From the NCBI RefSeq assembly GCF_020921035.1, contig NC_063160.1, positions 21,239,595 to 21,303,594 of the forward strand: 64,000 nt of DNA, written 5' to 3'. This DNA comes from Rhodamnia argentea. Taxonomy: Eukaryota; Streptophyta; Magnoliopsida; Myrtales; Myrtaceae. The number at the start of each line of letters is the position of its first letter. Positions within the stretch are counted from its first letter, which is position 1. Shown one piece after another: positions 22,749-37,916 of the stretch. Under the pieces are notes generated by a model. It was not told the origin of the DNA and ran no database searches. It saw only the letters and a program-made list of their open reading frames with translations. The translations under genes were made by a program, and so were the position numbers.

Positions 22749-23204
22749 ATGAATTCGGAGAGTTTCTTCAATCGACGCAAGCTTTTAGTGCAGTTCTCTG
22801 AGCATTGGACAAGCTACTCGAACATCATCGGATCCCTCCTTTTCCTCTCCTCGTTCAGTGACAATGGGATTCTGTCCTCTAAAAGGATTGAATTTTCCAG
22901 GAATCGATCCCTTTTACGGTTCAAGATAAGGGAACACGGGAACGAATGGACCGACCTTTCAAAATTAAGAAAACTGGGAATGATTCGGATGCTCGCATTG
23001 TCCGCTCACCGCATGGCTGTAAGGGAATTTATGATCCATCTAACATTGGATGGGAACAAACACAAGCCATCATCTCATCACATACTATTATTATTATTCT
23101 GCTCCATCCACCAGACTAGTCCCCTTTTTCAGCATTTCAGGAGGTCAAGGGGAAATGAGACTCCTCAACAAGTTCCGAGGTTCAGGAACACTGACTCTTT
23201 TTGA
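22749..23204 (+). CDS. Orphan open reading frame of 151 codons (doubtful)
   Basis: An uninterrupted frame starting MNSESFFNRRKLL, with basic residues throughout and a hydrophobic stretch around HHILLLLFCS (about 110-119). It is unusually long for this AT-rich spacer. I recognise no family. It lacks a visible TATA box at a good distance, and lies between the tRNA and the 3' end of TPI. It could be organelle-derived DNA, a decayed gene, or chance. Confidence 0.2.
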   Translation: MNSESFFNRRKLLVQFSEHWTSYSNIIGSLLFLSSFSDNGILSSKRIEFSRNRSLLRFKIREHGNEWTDLSKLRKLGMIRMLALSAHRMAVREFMIHLTLDGNKHKPSSHHILLLLFCSIHQTSPLFQHFRRSRGNETPQQVPRFRNTDSF

Positions 23205-23439
23205 AATACAATGACTATGGGACATATCATCTTCTATTTGTCTAGTTCTGAGAAGTTCGGTCAATGCAAAATCAAGAAATTACAGATTTCTAAGACCCTT
23301 TAAAGGGCACAAATCAGACAACCGAGAAAAATCGACTTGTGTTGAACCAGCTCATGACTTTGACGCACTCCGCTCCGGTGTGAATGTGCTCTGGTCACCC
23401 CTTATTAGCTCTCCTTGTGAAAAACCACAACCATGCTCA

Positions 23440-28011
<4,572 letters not shown>

Positions 28012-28908
28012 GGAAGCCGGAGTGAAGGGTTCGAGGTTAAGCCTTGAGCTTTCTCTTGTGGTGGTTGAGATCTGAGAATCGTCTCTCTCTCCTTCGGGTG
28101 CTCCTACTGGTTGGACTCGATGGGGGAGAAGAGGAGGAGATTTTAACCGGTGGCGTTCGAGTTTTTAATGGAATCTCAGGTTCCGGATGAGAGCCTGACA
28201 GTGATGGTTCGTTCACGCGATGAGAGAGAGTGCAGCTGCAGCGGACGTTCTGGGGTTCGGGGGTTGGTGGAAAATGGGAAATGGAAATGACATAAATACA
28301 TCCTAAATTTTTGCTCGACGAGACGTCTAATATTACTTTAATAAAAAAAAAAGTCCCAACATTTGAGTAACACTGTATTTATAAAAAAAAAAATTATTTT
28401 CTTATAAAATATTGAGCAATTAAATTGAAAAATTAAAAATTCGGGAATTAAATTGGATATTTAATTTAATGATATGTTGGAGTTGGACGGATCAAAATTT
28501 TTATAATAACCTCGCAAATTAAATCAAAAGTTTTTAATTTATCTTTGTCATTTTTCTAATGGGAGAAAAGCGAAGGAAAATGAGGGAACTCTTTAAATTA
28601 TGGGATAAAAAAAAGTTAAAATTTTGTTCACTTTCTGCTCGTAATTTCTTTCCCTGATCTCCTAAATCCTAAGCCTCGTCAAAAAGTTAAAAGAACATTT
28701 ATTAGATGATAAGCTCAGTAAAGGTCTAGCACGACGTTTGTTTCTGACAAAATATCGTATTCCTTTCGATTATCAGAATAATTTATTTACGGTTGGAAGG
28801 GGGAACTCGCGAGCTTCATCTTTCCATGGCCAATTTCTCAAAGCCGGCGGCCCTTATTAAAAACCCATGAAAATCGTAGGACTTCGCAATTGCGCTTTGC
28901 ACTGCGAT
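28012..28908. other. TPI upstream region and spacer
   Basis: The first 250 bases upstream of the TPI ATG are CT/GA-rich and probably hold its 5' UTR and promoter. 28300-28560 is AT-rich with poly-A runs. No gene seen. Confidence 0.4.
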
Positions 28909-29088
28909 TACAGGACCGTCACGTTGACGGAGACAACAGGGCTAAATTCCAACACTCGAAGAGCCCAAAAATAGAAAAAAAAATGACCATAATAATATGG
29001 ACGCGGAACGTGACACAAACGCGCCACGGAAGGCGCTGGGCTTGGACACAACTTTCGCGACAAGCGATGTGGACTCTCAAGCTGCCTG
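28909..29088. repeat. Direct repeat flanking SMO1, downstream copy
   Basis: Shares GGGCTAAATTCCAA, CGCCACGGAAG, CTGGGCTTGGACACAACTTT and ACAAGCGA with 33461-33640 in the same order and orientation, about 4.5 kb away. It lies beyond the 3' end of SMO1. Confidence 0.8.
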
Positions 29089-29634
29089 AAAATAACACAC
29101 TTTAAGACACTAACCAAGCTAATCACCACCCCAACCCATGATTTGGTTCTACTTAGCCGGATTCGCATGAGATGCTGACCCGATTGCGGTGGTCTTGGGA
29201 AAACGATAAGCGTTCAACGCAATCGGGGATCCCCACCAAGAATTAAAACCGTGATTCCTCCAAGCTAGTCATCTTTAAGATCTCGAGTAGAATGGTCACT
29301 TTTCCATTCCTCCTTAATCCGATCCTCCTTCATCTGATCCGGACAAGAAAAGATAACTACAGAAAATGCGATACGGGAAAAACTAAAGACCCATTTGCTA
29401 GGTCGAATAGAGCAATTCCAGTAGAAGTTAAGAGATGCCAAAAGGATGGAAAAGAAATTTACATTGAACTAAAAATAACTCGATCTTGAGTGTCATATGA
29501 TACAATCTCGGTAGCTAACAATCTGAGGGCTTCAAAGTATTGAGTCACTTGCTTATTGCCAAAAATCCAAGGTGATATTTACCCCTAATGTCCTAATGTA
29601 CTTCACGAGGATGACATCATTGACGATGATAAAG

Positions 29635-32600
29635 CTATTGAAGAAGAAGCAACAAAGTGTTTACCTTCCTGAGGAGTTTCTTCTGATACCGATAGCCCTG
29701 GTGAACATTTCCGAATTGAAATCAGCAAATTAATTGTTTAACAGACAACACAACAGGTATTACCCAACTAAGAATGCTTAACCTTATCAGTTCCATAGAT
29801 GAAGTCACAATAGGTAAACACCGAGGCAAAGTTGCTGTGACTTAAACCGCCCACATAGTGATGGTAATCATGATGGTCTGCACCACCATAAAATGGAATG
29901 TACTTCGCAGGACTCCAGGGCAAGTCATAACTGTGCAAAAGGACATTAGTCGGATTAAGCACTAAGGCTATCATGTCCTCCCTTGAAGAACTTGGGGACA
30001 CAAAAGGTTATAACGAAATTTGTTTTCTGAATTGCAGTCAAATGTCTCCAATGATCAGCGAAAGTTCATGCAGTGTTAAATTAAAGATGCGAATCCCTAT
30101 TTGACAGTCTCCTGTAATGAGATAAAGGTATAGATAAATTCATTGCTTCGTAAAGTGTTAATCCGTGAGAGACGCGGCTTAATGAGGATTGTTCTGCGGG
30201 ATAAATAAAAAGTTTAAAAATCAGGGCACACGCAGCTCGAATGCATGTGCGCACGTGTATGAGAGAGAGAGAGAGAGAGAGAGAAAGTAGCAATTATCTT
30301 AATTCCTACTGTCATAACCTCTTTATGGCTAAAAGAGAAAAGACAAGCAAATCAGTTGTTCTCATGCACCATTCGAGTTCAACATATAAGACCTTGCCAG
30401 ATTTCAAGGAAAGCTGCTACCTTCTACCTTTGTATTACTTCTTTTTCTTTAAGGATAAACAAAAAAATCTACGAGGCCACGACTTTTACGAAATATGGAC
30501 TCATTTTCAGAACATTTCACGACGAAAGCATTGAGCAGAAACTAGCTCTGATTTGGAAAATTGTCTCATGCATATAGCTTATATTGCTCGAGATGTATAA
30601 GAATATAAGTCGTTGAAGAATGGCCATAAGGTGTGCTGTCAGAGAATGTGTCGACTGATGCTAATCCTGAATTTGAATGTACTCAATCTCTTTTGCCATA
30701 CTCATCAAAGTACACCAGTTTTCAACGTCATCAGATATAGTTTTCGAATGGACCAAACTTTGGCAAATGGACAGATGATCATGTTCTTTGTCGCTAGCTT
30801 TTCTTTAGGGTGGAATTCTATCTAAAGTACATCCATAGACTACATCCATTTCTTTTCTCGAAGTTACTGTTTCTTCGTCTTTACATGCAACTTATAGTTG
30901 TATATAACTACTTTAAAGCTTTTCCAATAAACTATCCAATGTCACAGAGAAGCTGTACTAAAAAAGCATGATCAATGTGATATTAAAAATATTCCAAACT
31001 CATTGAAAGCAAAGAAACCAAATTATTACATAATTTACTAGGTTACATCTAAAGAAGAACAGAAAAACTAAATCGACTAATTTATAATAATAATAATAAT
31101 AATAAAATGCGCTCTTAGGAGGCAAGAGGAACTTAGCATTCCAAGTAGAATTTCATGGTGGCAATTGTTGACACAACAGAAAGACCATGATTAGAGCCTA
31201 AATTAATTTATTTAGAGAAACTCGAAATTGACACCACCACGAACACGAATAACTAGAAAACTGCTATGAGTTGAGAATTTTTTACTTTTGTCCCCATTTA
31301 ATGGAAAACACTTTGTTGTGGTAACGGTCCAAAGTTACTACTGATAAGAACAGGGTTAGAGTACTGCAACATGAATTGCAAGGCCTACCAAAAGAGACGT
31401 GTTGATACAATTTTCCAACAATTAAAGGCCGCCTACATGGGAAGATTCCTCAGATCAAACCAATTTATAGAGAATTCTTTCAAAATGAAGAAAGTGACCC
31501 AAGGACTTATAAGGTGCCATCATTCCGTCCCACTTGTCCAGATCTTAAGTCATGTTATAAAGAGAACTGACCAGCAAAAGATAAAAAGGACAACCCCTGA
31601 AAGCACAATGATTATAGTGAAATGGCCTAGTAAAGGATGTTTACCCGCTATGAGTGTCAATGGCCACAATCTGTCGTAAAGCAAACCACAACCACAATGT
31701 GATCATGTGCCCAGGAACAAATGCAGGCCCAAGAAAAGAAGGAATTCCCAGGATTAGAATCTCAGCCCAGTGCGCGTATGACCCCGCAAAACCAATTGGA
31801 GCAGTGTACTCATGGTGAACCCTGTGGATCTTCTCATACCACCATTTGCAGTGCAACCATCTGTGCATCCAGTAGCTGGTGTAATCCTCAATCGAAAAAT
31901 AGATCAAGAGCTGCGCCACAATCTCCCAGAATGATGGCAATGGCAATCCTGTCCTGATCCCAACCATCTATACATACACAAAAGAGAGAAAAAATATACT
32001 TTGTAATGTATAGACAACAAGAACATCTCAATCTCGGCGTACGTCAGCGTAGAGATTGAAGTAAGGAAGAGGCATCGATCCGTGATTAAACAAACTCGGA
32101 CCTAGGAGTATCTACCGGTACTGGTTACAACATGGAAAATCAGAGCAAAACAAAAATGGCTAGAAATCTTGAAAATCCAATAAAATCAGACGTGGGTAAC
32201 ACATCATGGAAATGCCTAGCCAAATGCAACTGCAAGGAGGAAAAGGAGACAAAACGTCTCGGAAGTTAACTATCTATCCACAAATGTCAGCATAATACGC
32301 AGGCGGCGTAAATTTTGCATGTCAAACTAATCAATAGCATAAAAATAAAGTTGCGAAGTCGAAAATCAGGACAAACGACAATAGCCTATGCGGCCAAAAT
32401 GCGACGATTTCTTCAAGAGTAACGATCGAAATCCAGGTTTCTACAATGTCATGTAGATGACGCTCAATCCACACCAATCTAATTCATAGAAAAAGCCTCC
32501 AGAGGGCGCATGCTTACCTTGACGGTCGGGTACGAGGCGAGCTGAAACAGGCCGACGACGAGGAAGAATATCTTCATGACGTCCTTGTAGCACTTGAAAA

Positions 32601-32847
32601 TCTTGGAGGAGGAGAGGCGGACCTTGGGCTGGATCTTGAAGCGGTCGAAGCCGGAGGGGCGCGCGAGCTGCAGGAGCACGGTGGGGAGCGGGACGAGGGA
32701 GAAGACGAGGAAGAGGAAGAGGATGTTGTGGCAGTAGAGGAAGTAATCGGACTTGGCGGCGGAGTAGTCGAACCAGAGGGCCTCGGCGGAGGTGAGGCTC
32801 CGGCCGAGCGCCGCCTCGGCGTCGGCGATCGTCCGGTAGGGCAGCAT
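29635..32847 (-). CDS. SMO1: Methylsterol monooxygenase 1 (sterol 4-alpha-methyl oxidase, SMO1 type)
   Basis: Minus-strand exons: 32847-32518, 31967-31645, 29930-29783 and 29697-29635 (last exon read through to the TAG at 29637-29635), about 287 residues. Exon 1 carries ALWFDYSAAKSDYF, CHNILFLFLVFSLVPLP and FKCYKDVMK. Exon 2 has histidine boxes HRWLH (145-149) and HRVHH (158-162), and exon 3 has HDYHH (238-242): together the di-iron ligands of the fatty acid hydroxylase/sterol desaturase family. It removes the first C4 methyl from 4,4-dimethyl sterols in the ER. The ATG at 32847 was chosen because MLPYRTI matches the family start. The C-terminus is uncertain: after GYRYQKKLLRK a GTAAAC donor at 29664 could lead to another exon that I could not find; reading through gives VNTLLLLLQ and a stop. 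Family members are a little longer. Confidence 0.92.
30261..30284. repeat. GA microsatellite in SMO1 intron 2
   Basis: (GA)12 run on the plus strand, within the intron between SMO1 exons 2 and 3. Confidence 0.9.
31083..31106. repeat. TAA microsatellite in SMO1 intron 2
   Basis: About seven TAA units in the same intron. Confidence 0.85.
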
Positions 32848-33460
32848 TGCTTCGCCGGGGGGGATGCGCGGCCGGGAGAGCCAGATGACGAGAGAGGCCG
32901 GGAGAGCGAGATGACGAGAGACGGGGGGAGGCGATCGATAGAAATGGAGGGAAAAAGAGAAGGGGGGCGGGGGCCGCACGGGGGAGTGAATTGATGAGCT
33001 GGCGGTTGGGAGAAAATATTAGGTACTCCGGGAGTGCCACTTAACTCCGCTCCTTCCGAGAGAATATTCAGCGGTTGTCAACTGCCAGCTCATTTGGGCG
33101 CAAGCCCACGTGGCTCCACTCATAAATCGAAACCTGTCTCTGACGTGGAATAAAAAGTTAAAACCAAAACCCATCTTTTCTCTCTCAATCGCTGACAGGC
33201 TGCGGAAAGGGTGAGCACAATCAAACATTTAATGCTCACACATTTACTCTCTGCTCTTTTTCTCTCCTCCTTGCAACAAAACTCATTTCGTTTCAATGAC
33301 CTTCCTTCCTATCTTCCTCTCCCGAATTTTAATATCCCTATTTGACAGTCTCCTATTTGGTCGGTGGAGTGAGTTTCTGAAGATGCCTATATCTTTTTTG
33401 GGGTTAAAATTGCTGTTGGGGTTCGGCCTTGCGGGTGCAGATGTAATTGCACTTTGCAGT
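32848..33460 (-). promoter_or_regulatory. SMO1 5' flank
   Basis: GC-rich 5' leader (32850-33000) and then AT-rich upstream DNA. No TATA box stands out. A 21-base stretch at 33331-33351 recurs exactly at 30093-30113 inside SMO1 intron 2. Confidence 0.4.
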
Positions 33461-33640
33461 TGGGGACAATAGGGCTAAATTTCAATACTTTTTTTTTTCG
33501 GAGGTCAGAGCTAAATTCCAATACTCAAAAAGGCAAAAAATTGGCCTTATGGACGCAGAACGTACGTGACATGACACGCCACGGAAGCTGCTGGGCTTGG
33601 ACACAACTTTCGGAACAAGCGACGTAAAGACTCTCACGGT
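33461..33640. repeat. Direct repeat flanking SMO1, upstream copy
   Basis: Counterpart of 28909-29088, with a local duplication of the GAGCTAAATTCCAATACT segment around a poly-T tract (33487-33497). Confidence 0.8.
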
Positions 33641-33960
33641 TGTAGGTGTCGTTGTCCTTCGACGAGAGATACAATTTGTTGAGGTTGTTATTATCTATGT
33701 GCGGTGATGACGCTCGGGACCCATCTTTTAGCGAAGCTGTTGCTACTAGAGAGAAACTTTTCGATTTGTGGTCATTATTGATCGGTGTGTGGTCATTATT
33801 GATGATAATGCGAGATTCTTCCTAAAATTCTTTCTGAGCTCAACCAATTCCCAACACTAATAGATGCTAGTTGGGAGGCCATCTGCTTAACCCAGCCCCG
33901 GTCTAAGTAGTTGGGGGGTGGGCTCCGGCTTAAGTAGTTGCTGAGCAGTTTTTGGATATC

Positions 33961-34092
33961 AAACAAACCTCCTCATAAGGTAATTTTAATGTGGCCGATT
34001 GCCCCTCTTTTGCAATCGGTTTCGCTACAAGACCCGCTGCTCTAGCTAATTGTCCACCCTTTCCAAGTGTGATTTCTATGTTATATATTGGT
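33961..34092 (-). pseudogene. Plastid rpl2 fragment (nuclear plastid DNA insertion)
   Basis: Read on the minus strand, the segment translates as [18 protein letters not shown] followed by [17 protein letters not shown], closely matching the middle of plastid ribosomal protein L2 as I remember it. The open frame is kept only for about 40 codons, without start, stop or flanking rps19/rpl23 sequence. It is most simply a NUPT; a copy passed through the mitochondrion cannot be excluded. Confidence 0.75.
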
Positions 34093-35395
34093 CGCCGATC
34101 GTGCTTGAATGGGAGCGAATTTCTACAAGTTGGATCGAATTGATTTACTTTTCAGATTTACTTTCTTTGTGTGATTTTTATTTTTATTTTGAAGTAATGT
34201 GTGTCCCTTTGACATGAAACGAAGATTTTTCTTTCAAAAAAAAAAAAAAAAAAGAAGGAAAAGTTGTCCAAAATGCGCCAAACTACGCCGTTTCCCCAAG
34301 CGTTGGGGACGGATAATACCAGGCTTCCTCTCTTCTTGTGCCACGTCACACCGGCATGATGGATATGGATCGAGTGCCGTAGGGCCTCAAAGTAGTTCAG
34401 TCGAAGGAGCTCAGATGACCGTACACGTGTCCCCGTCTGACCAAGACCAAAGCCGATCTCGCGGTCCCTGGGCCCAGAATACGGAGTACAAAGACAAAGC
34501 TGTCCTGTCCACCTAACAAGATAGTCGCACGCTTGGTAATTTTTTGCTTTGAACCTTGGACGGAGTTGCGCGTGCAATGAGGGGGAAGGGACGATCTTTT
34601 GGTAGTTAGGGCAACAGAGTTCGTTGAGAGGACCAGCACATCTTAACTTGATCGTGCTGACTGTGACTTCTTGTTGGAGTTCTCACTTGTCCTCCCCCGC
34701 ATGATTTCCTTTTAAGTTAACATCTCTGTTCACACGTGTCTTTCGCTTGCAAATCTAAAAGATAGACCGGATATTACGGTAAAACTTTTGCGCCACGTTG
34801 GCAGACTTGAATACTCCAACCGTAAAATTGGACAGATTTGGACAAGCGACATCCTTCATAAGCTTTTCACTTGATTACCCAGCCCACTCGGCCCAATTCA
34901 AATTTTTTGAAACTTGAATAATTGCGTCTTTTTATTTGTTATTGCCTAAAATTCGAGCCTAGTCGAATCCGGTCGACAAGTCTTAGTACTCGAGCTCGCA
35001 TCTCGGGGGATTCACTACTCAATGCTTTACTCGAAATCGATCAGATTTAGTATTTCATGCTCGAGTTTGGCTCGAATGAATTTCCATTAAGACCAAGCTT
35101 AGTTCGACTCGACCAATCGATTAACTTTAGGTTTAAAATCAATCTAAACTTGAACTCGAGCTCAAATCCTTCAATAATGAATATACACTACAACTAAGAC
35201 AAATTGATAGCATCTTATGCGTGTATTTGTAACTATGAATGGTGCGCAAATAATTGGACTATATAAAAGTATAGTTGCTCGTTTAAGCTCGTGGACCACT
35301 CTCATGTATTCCAAAATTAAGTTCGACCAATGAAGTACCTTGAGCTTAATCGTACATCTTTGTGGGCGCAATATATCATATATACTTAGGACGAG
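34093..35395. other. Spacer, no gene recognised
   Basis: Contains a poly-A tract (34239-34254) and a zone at 34950-35170 rich in CTCGAG/GACTCGA-type motifs that looks like a degraded repeat. Open frames at 34158-34639 are not convincing. Confidence 0.4.
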
Positions 35396-36065
35396 ACCAA
35401 TACACTATAAACTTTAAAACTTGTTAAATTTATGCAATTAATTCCTTTCGTTATTTTCGTCAAAATTGGCTAATGGAAAATATAGACACGATACATTTTA
35501 TTATTATTTTTTCTTTCATACACGCTACTGGCGTGATTAAATCATGAAGTGTAAATCCAAAACGACCTCATTTTTATCCAAAAATGAATTTTCAATGCAA
35601 CTATTGTTTAAATTAGATTAAATCATGAACAAAATTAAAAACAAAGGAGGAAAAAGAGGGGGACTAAGCTGCCGCCAAGGTCTAGTGATGGTGCGGCGAC
35701 GATTGGCCGGAGTCTTCGGGCCCCGGCCATTGATCGGTAACCCTGGTCGATCGCAGGCAAGGGCCCGGCCCTTGGCCAGATTTGGCCCTCTTCCGCCTCT
35801 TTTTTATTTTTTAAACTAAAAATCAAGTTTGTACAAAACGGCATTGTTTCAGCTTTGTTCTTCGTGTTTTAGTCACATCGTAGTCACGAAGGAAAAAGAA
35901 AATAACAAAAAGATTACCTTAGTATTTTTTGTTAACGAAGTCAAACAAAGATAATGGAAGTACTTAATTGCATTAATTCGACAAATTCTATGATTCGATT
36001 GTACTTTTAAATTCTAAAATTTAATTATATTTTTTTGATAAGTTTTATGACTTGTAATACACTTA
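35396..36065. mobile_element. Probable TIR element with GC-rich core (family 3)
   Basis: The outer 60-70 bases are imperfect inverted copies: the left reads ACTTTAAAACTTGTTAAATT and ATGCAATTAATTCC, the inverted right reads GATAAGTGTATTACAAGTC and ATGCAATTAAGTACTT. The core (35640-35800) is GC-rich (GCCGCCAAGG, CCCGGCCCTTGGCC). Related wording appears at 41104-41470. Boundaries are approximate. Confidence 0.5.
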
Positions 36066-36390
36066 TCCTCGTCAACAACATTCGGTGGGCTTATTATTGA
36101 ACCCAGCGCGGTCGTGTCCCGAAAAGCCTGAGCCCGTCCCGAGCCGGCGAGCCCGACCACGCTCGCCCATTCCGCTCCGGATCAGAGCACCCGGAAACCG
36201 ATAAACACCCATTTTGTTGGCGGTTCAAAAAACAAAGAAAGGATTCAAAGGAAGTCACCCACCGGTAGGCGATAACCCTCTAGCGCGGGCTCAACGTCTC
36301 GATCGAACCGATCGCGGGAATTCGCAGCCAAACCCTATCGGCGAGAAACGCCGGAGAAGAAGACGACGAGGGAAGGAAGGAGAATCGAAG
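36066..36390 (+). promoter_or_regulatory. XCT 5' flank and leader
   Basis: GC-rich TATA-less region (CCCGAGCCGGCGAGCCCGAC type) immediately upstream of the XCT ATG, as is common for housekeeping genes. Confidence 0.4.
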
Positions 36391-37883
36391 ATGTCGGGCA
36401 TGGGAGACGGGTACGTGGGCACGGCCCAGGATGCCGTCAGGATCCGCCGTCTCGAGAAGCAGAGAGAAGCCGAGCGCCGCAAAATCCAGGAGCTCAAGAC
36501 GAAGTCCGCCTCCGACAAGGGCCAGCCCGGCCTCCTCCAATTCGGCTCCGGTACTTCCGAGGTCCGCATCCTTTGCTTTCTAGGGTTTTATCGTTTCCTC
36601 TGTCGAGCGATTAGGGAAGCTCGTTTCTTTGCGTTTCGATGTAATTGGTGATCGTTCGATGTTGGGGGATTTTAGATTCTCGAGACCGCGTTCAAGAAGG
36701 AGACTATTGGGTTGGTCACAAGAGAGCAGTACGTCGAGAAGGTGAGTAGCTCTGTTATTAGCTCATCCACGCCCGGCCAGTGTTTGATTCGTGCGCGCTG
36801 GATGATAATATTTGTATTATGTGCTTCAGAGGGTGAATATTCGCAACAAATTCGAAGAGGAAGAGAAGGAGAAACTTCAGAAGCTACAACAAGAGTAAGT
36901 GCAGATGTTAGGAATTTAGGATTGTCGAATTTCTTCGCATGTCCAATTTTCGCTTTTTATTCTAGTTTATGTGTTTGGTTGTGATCTAGGTTAGTTACTT
37001 TGGGTTTCCTGCTTGTATGCTTCAGGGAGGAGGAACTTCAGTTGCAAAAACGTAAAAAGAGGAAAATTAAGGGAAGTTCTCGATTGTCCTTCACAGATGA
37101 TATTGAGAATGGAAGTGAAGAAGATGATGGGGACATTGGTAAGAATTTTTTCTAACCTTTTCCAAACTTTTGATTAGGGGATTGCTTGCCGTGTCACATG
37201 ATTTTCTGGTGATGAATCGTGGCGGGGTGCACGTGCAATTCTGGTGGGGTGTGTGTTTATGTAAACTGAGATTCGATCTAACTTATGCTGTTGATCGGTG
37301 GATGCTATCATCTAGGGTAAAAAACCAAAGACTTTTGCAGCATGATTATCTTTTACATGGGAATCCATTCTTCATTTAACAGAAATATTGTTGAGGTCAT
37401 TTCGGTCTTTAAGTGACGAAGAGCAAAACTTTATTGGTATATTAGAAGTCACAAGGGAGGAGTGGATTTTGGTTGGAACTTTGGAATTCCTCCTTTAGAG
37501 AATATGCTGGTCATTGCCATCTAGAAACTGTGGAGGGACTGAGAACCCAATATCATGTGTTTGCGACATGATTGGATGTCGAGAAGAGAACTGAGTAGTT
37601 ATTGACGGGTCACCTAAATACGACATAAATTATAAAGGAGCAAAGTAGCACTTCAATATATTTTTACCTAAAAAGGGATATTTTTATTAGAAGAGTTAGA
37701 ATAAGGAGCTTGATGTTTCCTCTTATCACCTTATGAAAAAAACTTATTTCCTGCAGAAACACAAGAAACAAAGAGGTTGGGTCACGGTAAATTTGGCAAA
37801 GACCCCACAGTTGAAACTAGCTTCCTTCCCGACAGGTCTCACCCCTCTCTGTCTCTCTCTCTCTCTGTCTCTCTCTCTCTCTG

Positions 37884-37916
<33 letters not shown>

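Noticed and set aside
31371..31679. Plus-strand 102-codon frame
   Set aside because: It lies antisense within SMO1 intron 2 and the end of exon 2, with no domain.
32728..33040. Open frames around SMO1 exon 1, including a longer upstream start
   Set aside because: The family start MLPYRTI at 32847 fits better; the upstream extension is Arg/Pro-rich leader translation.
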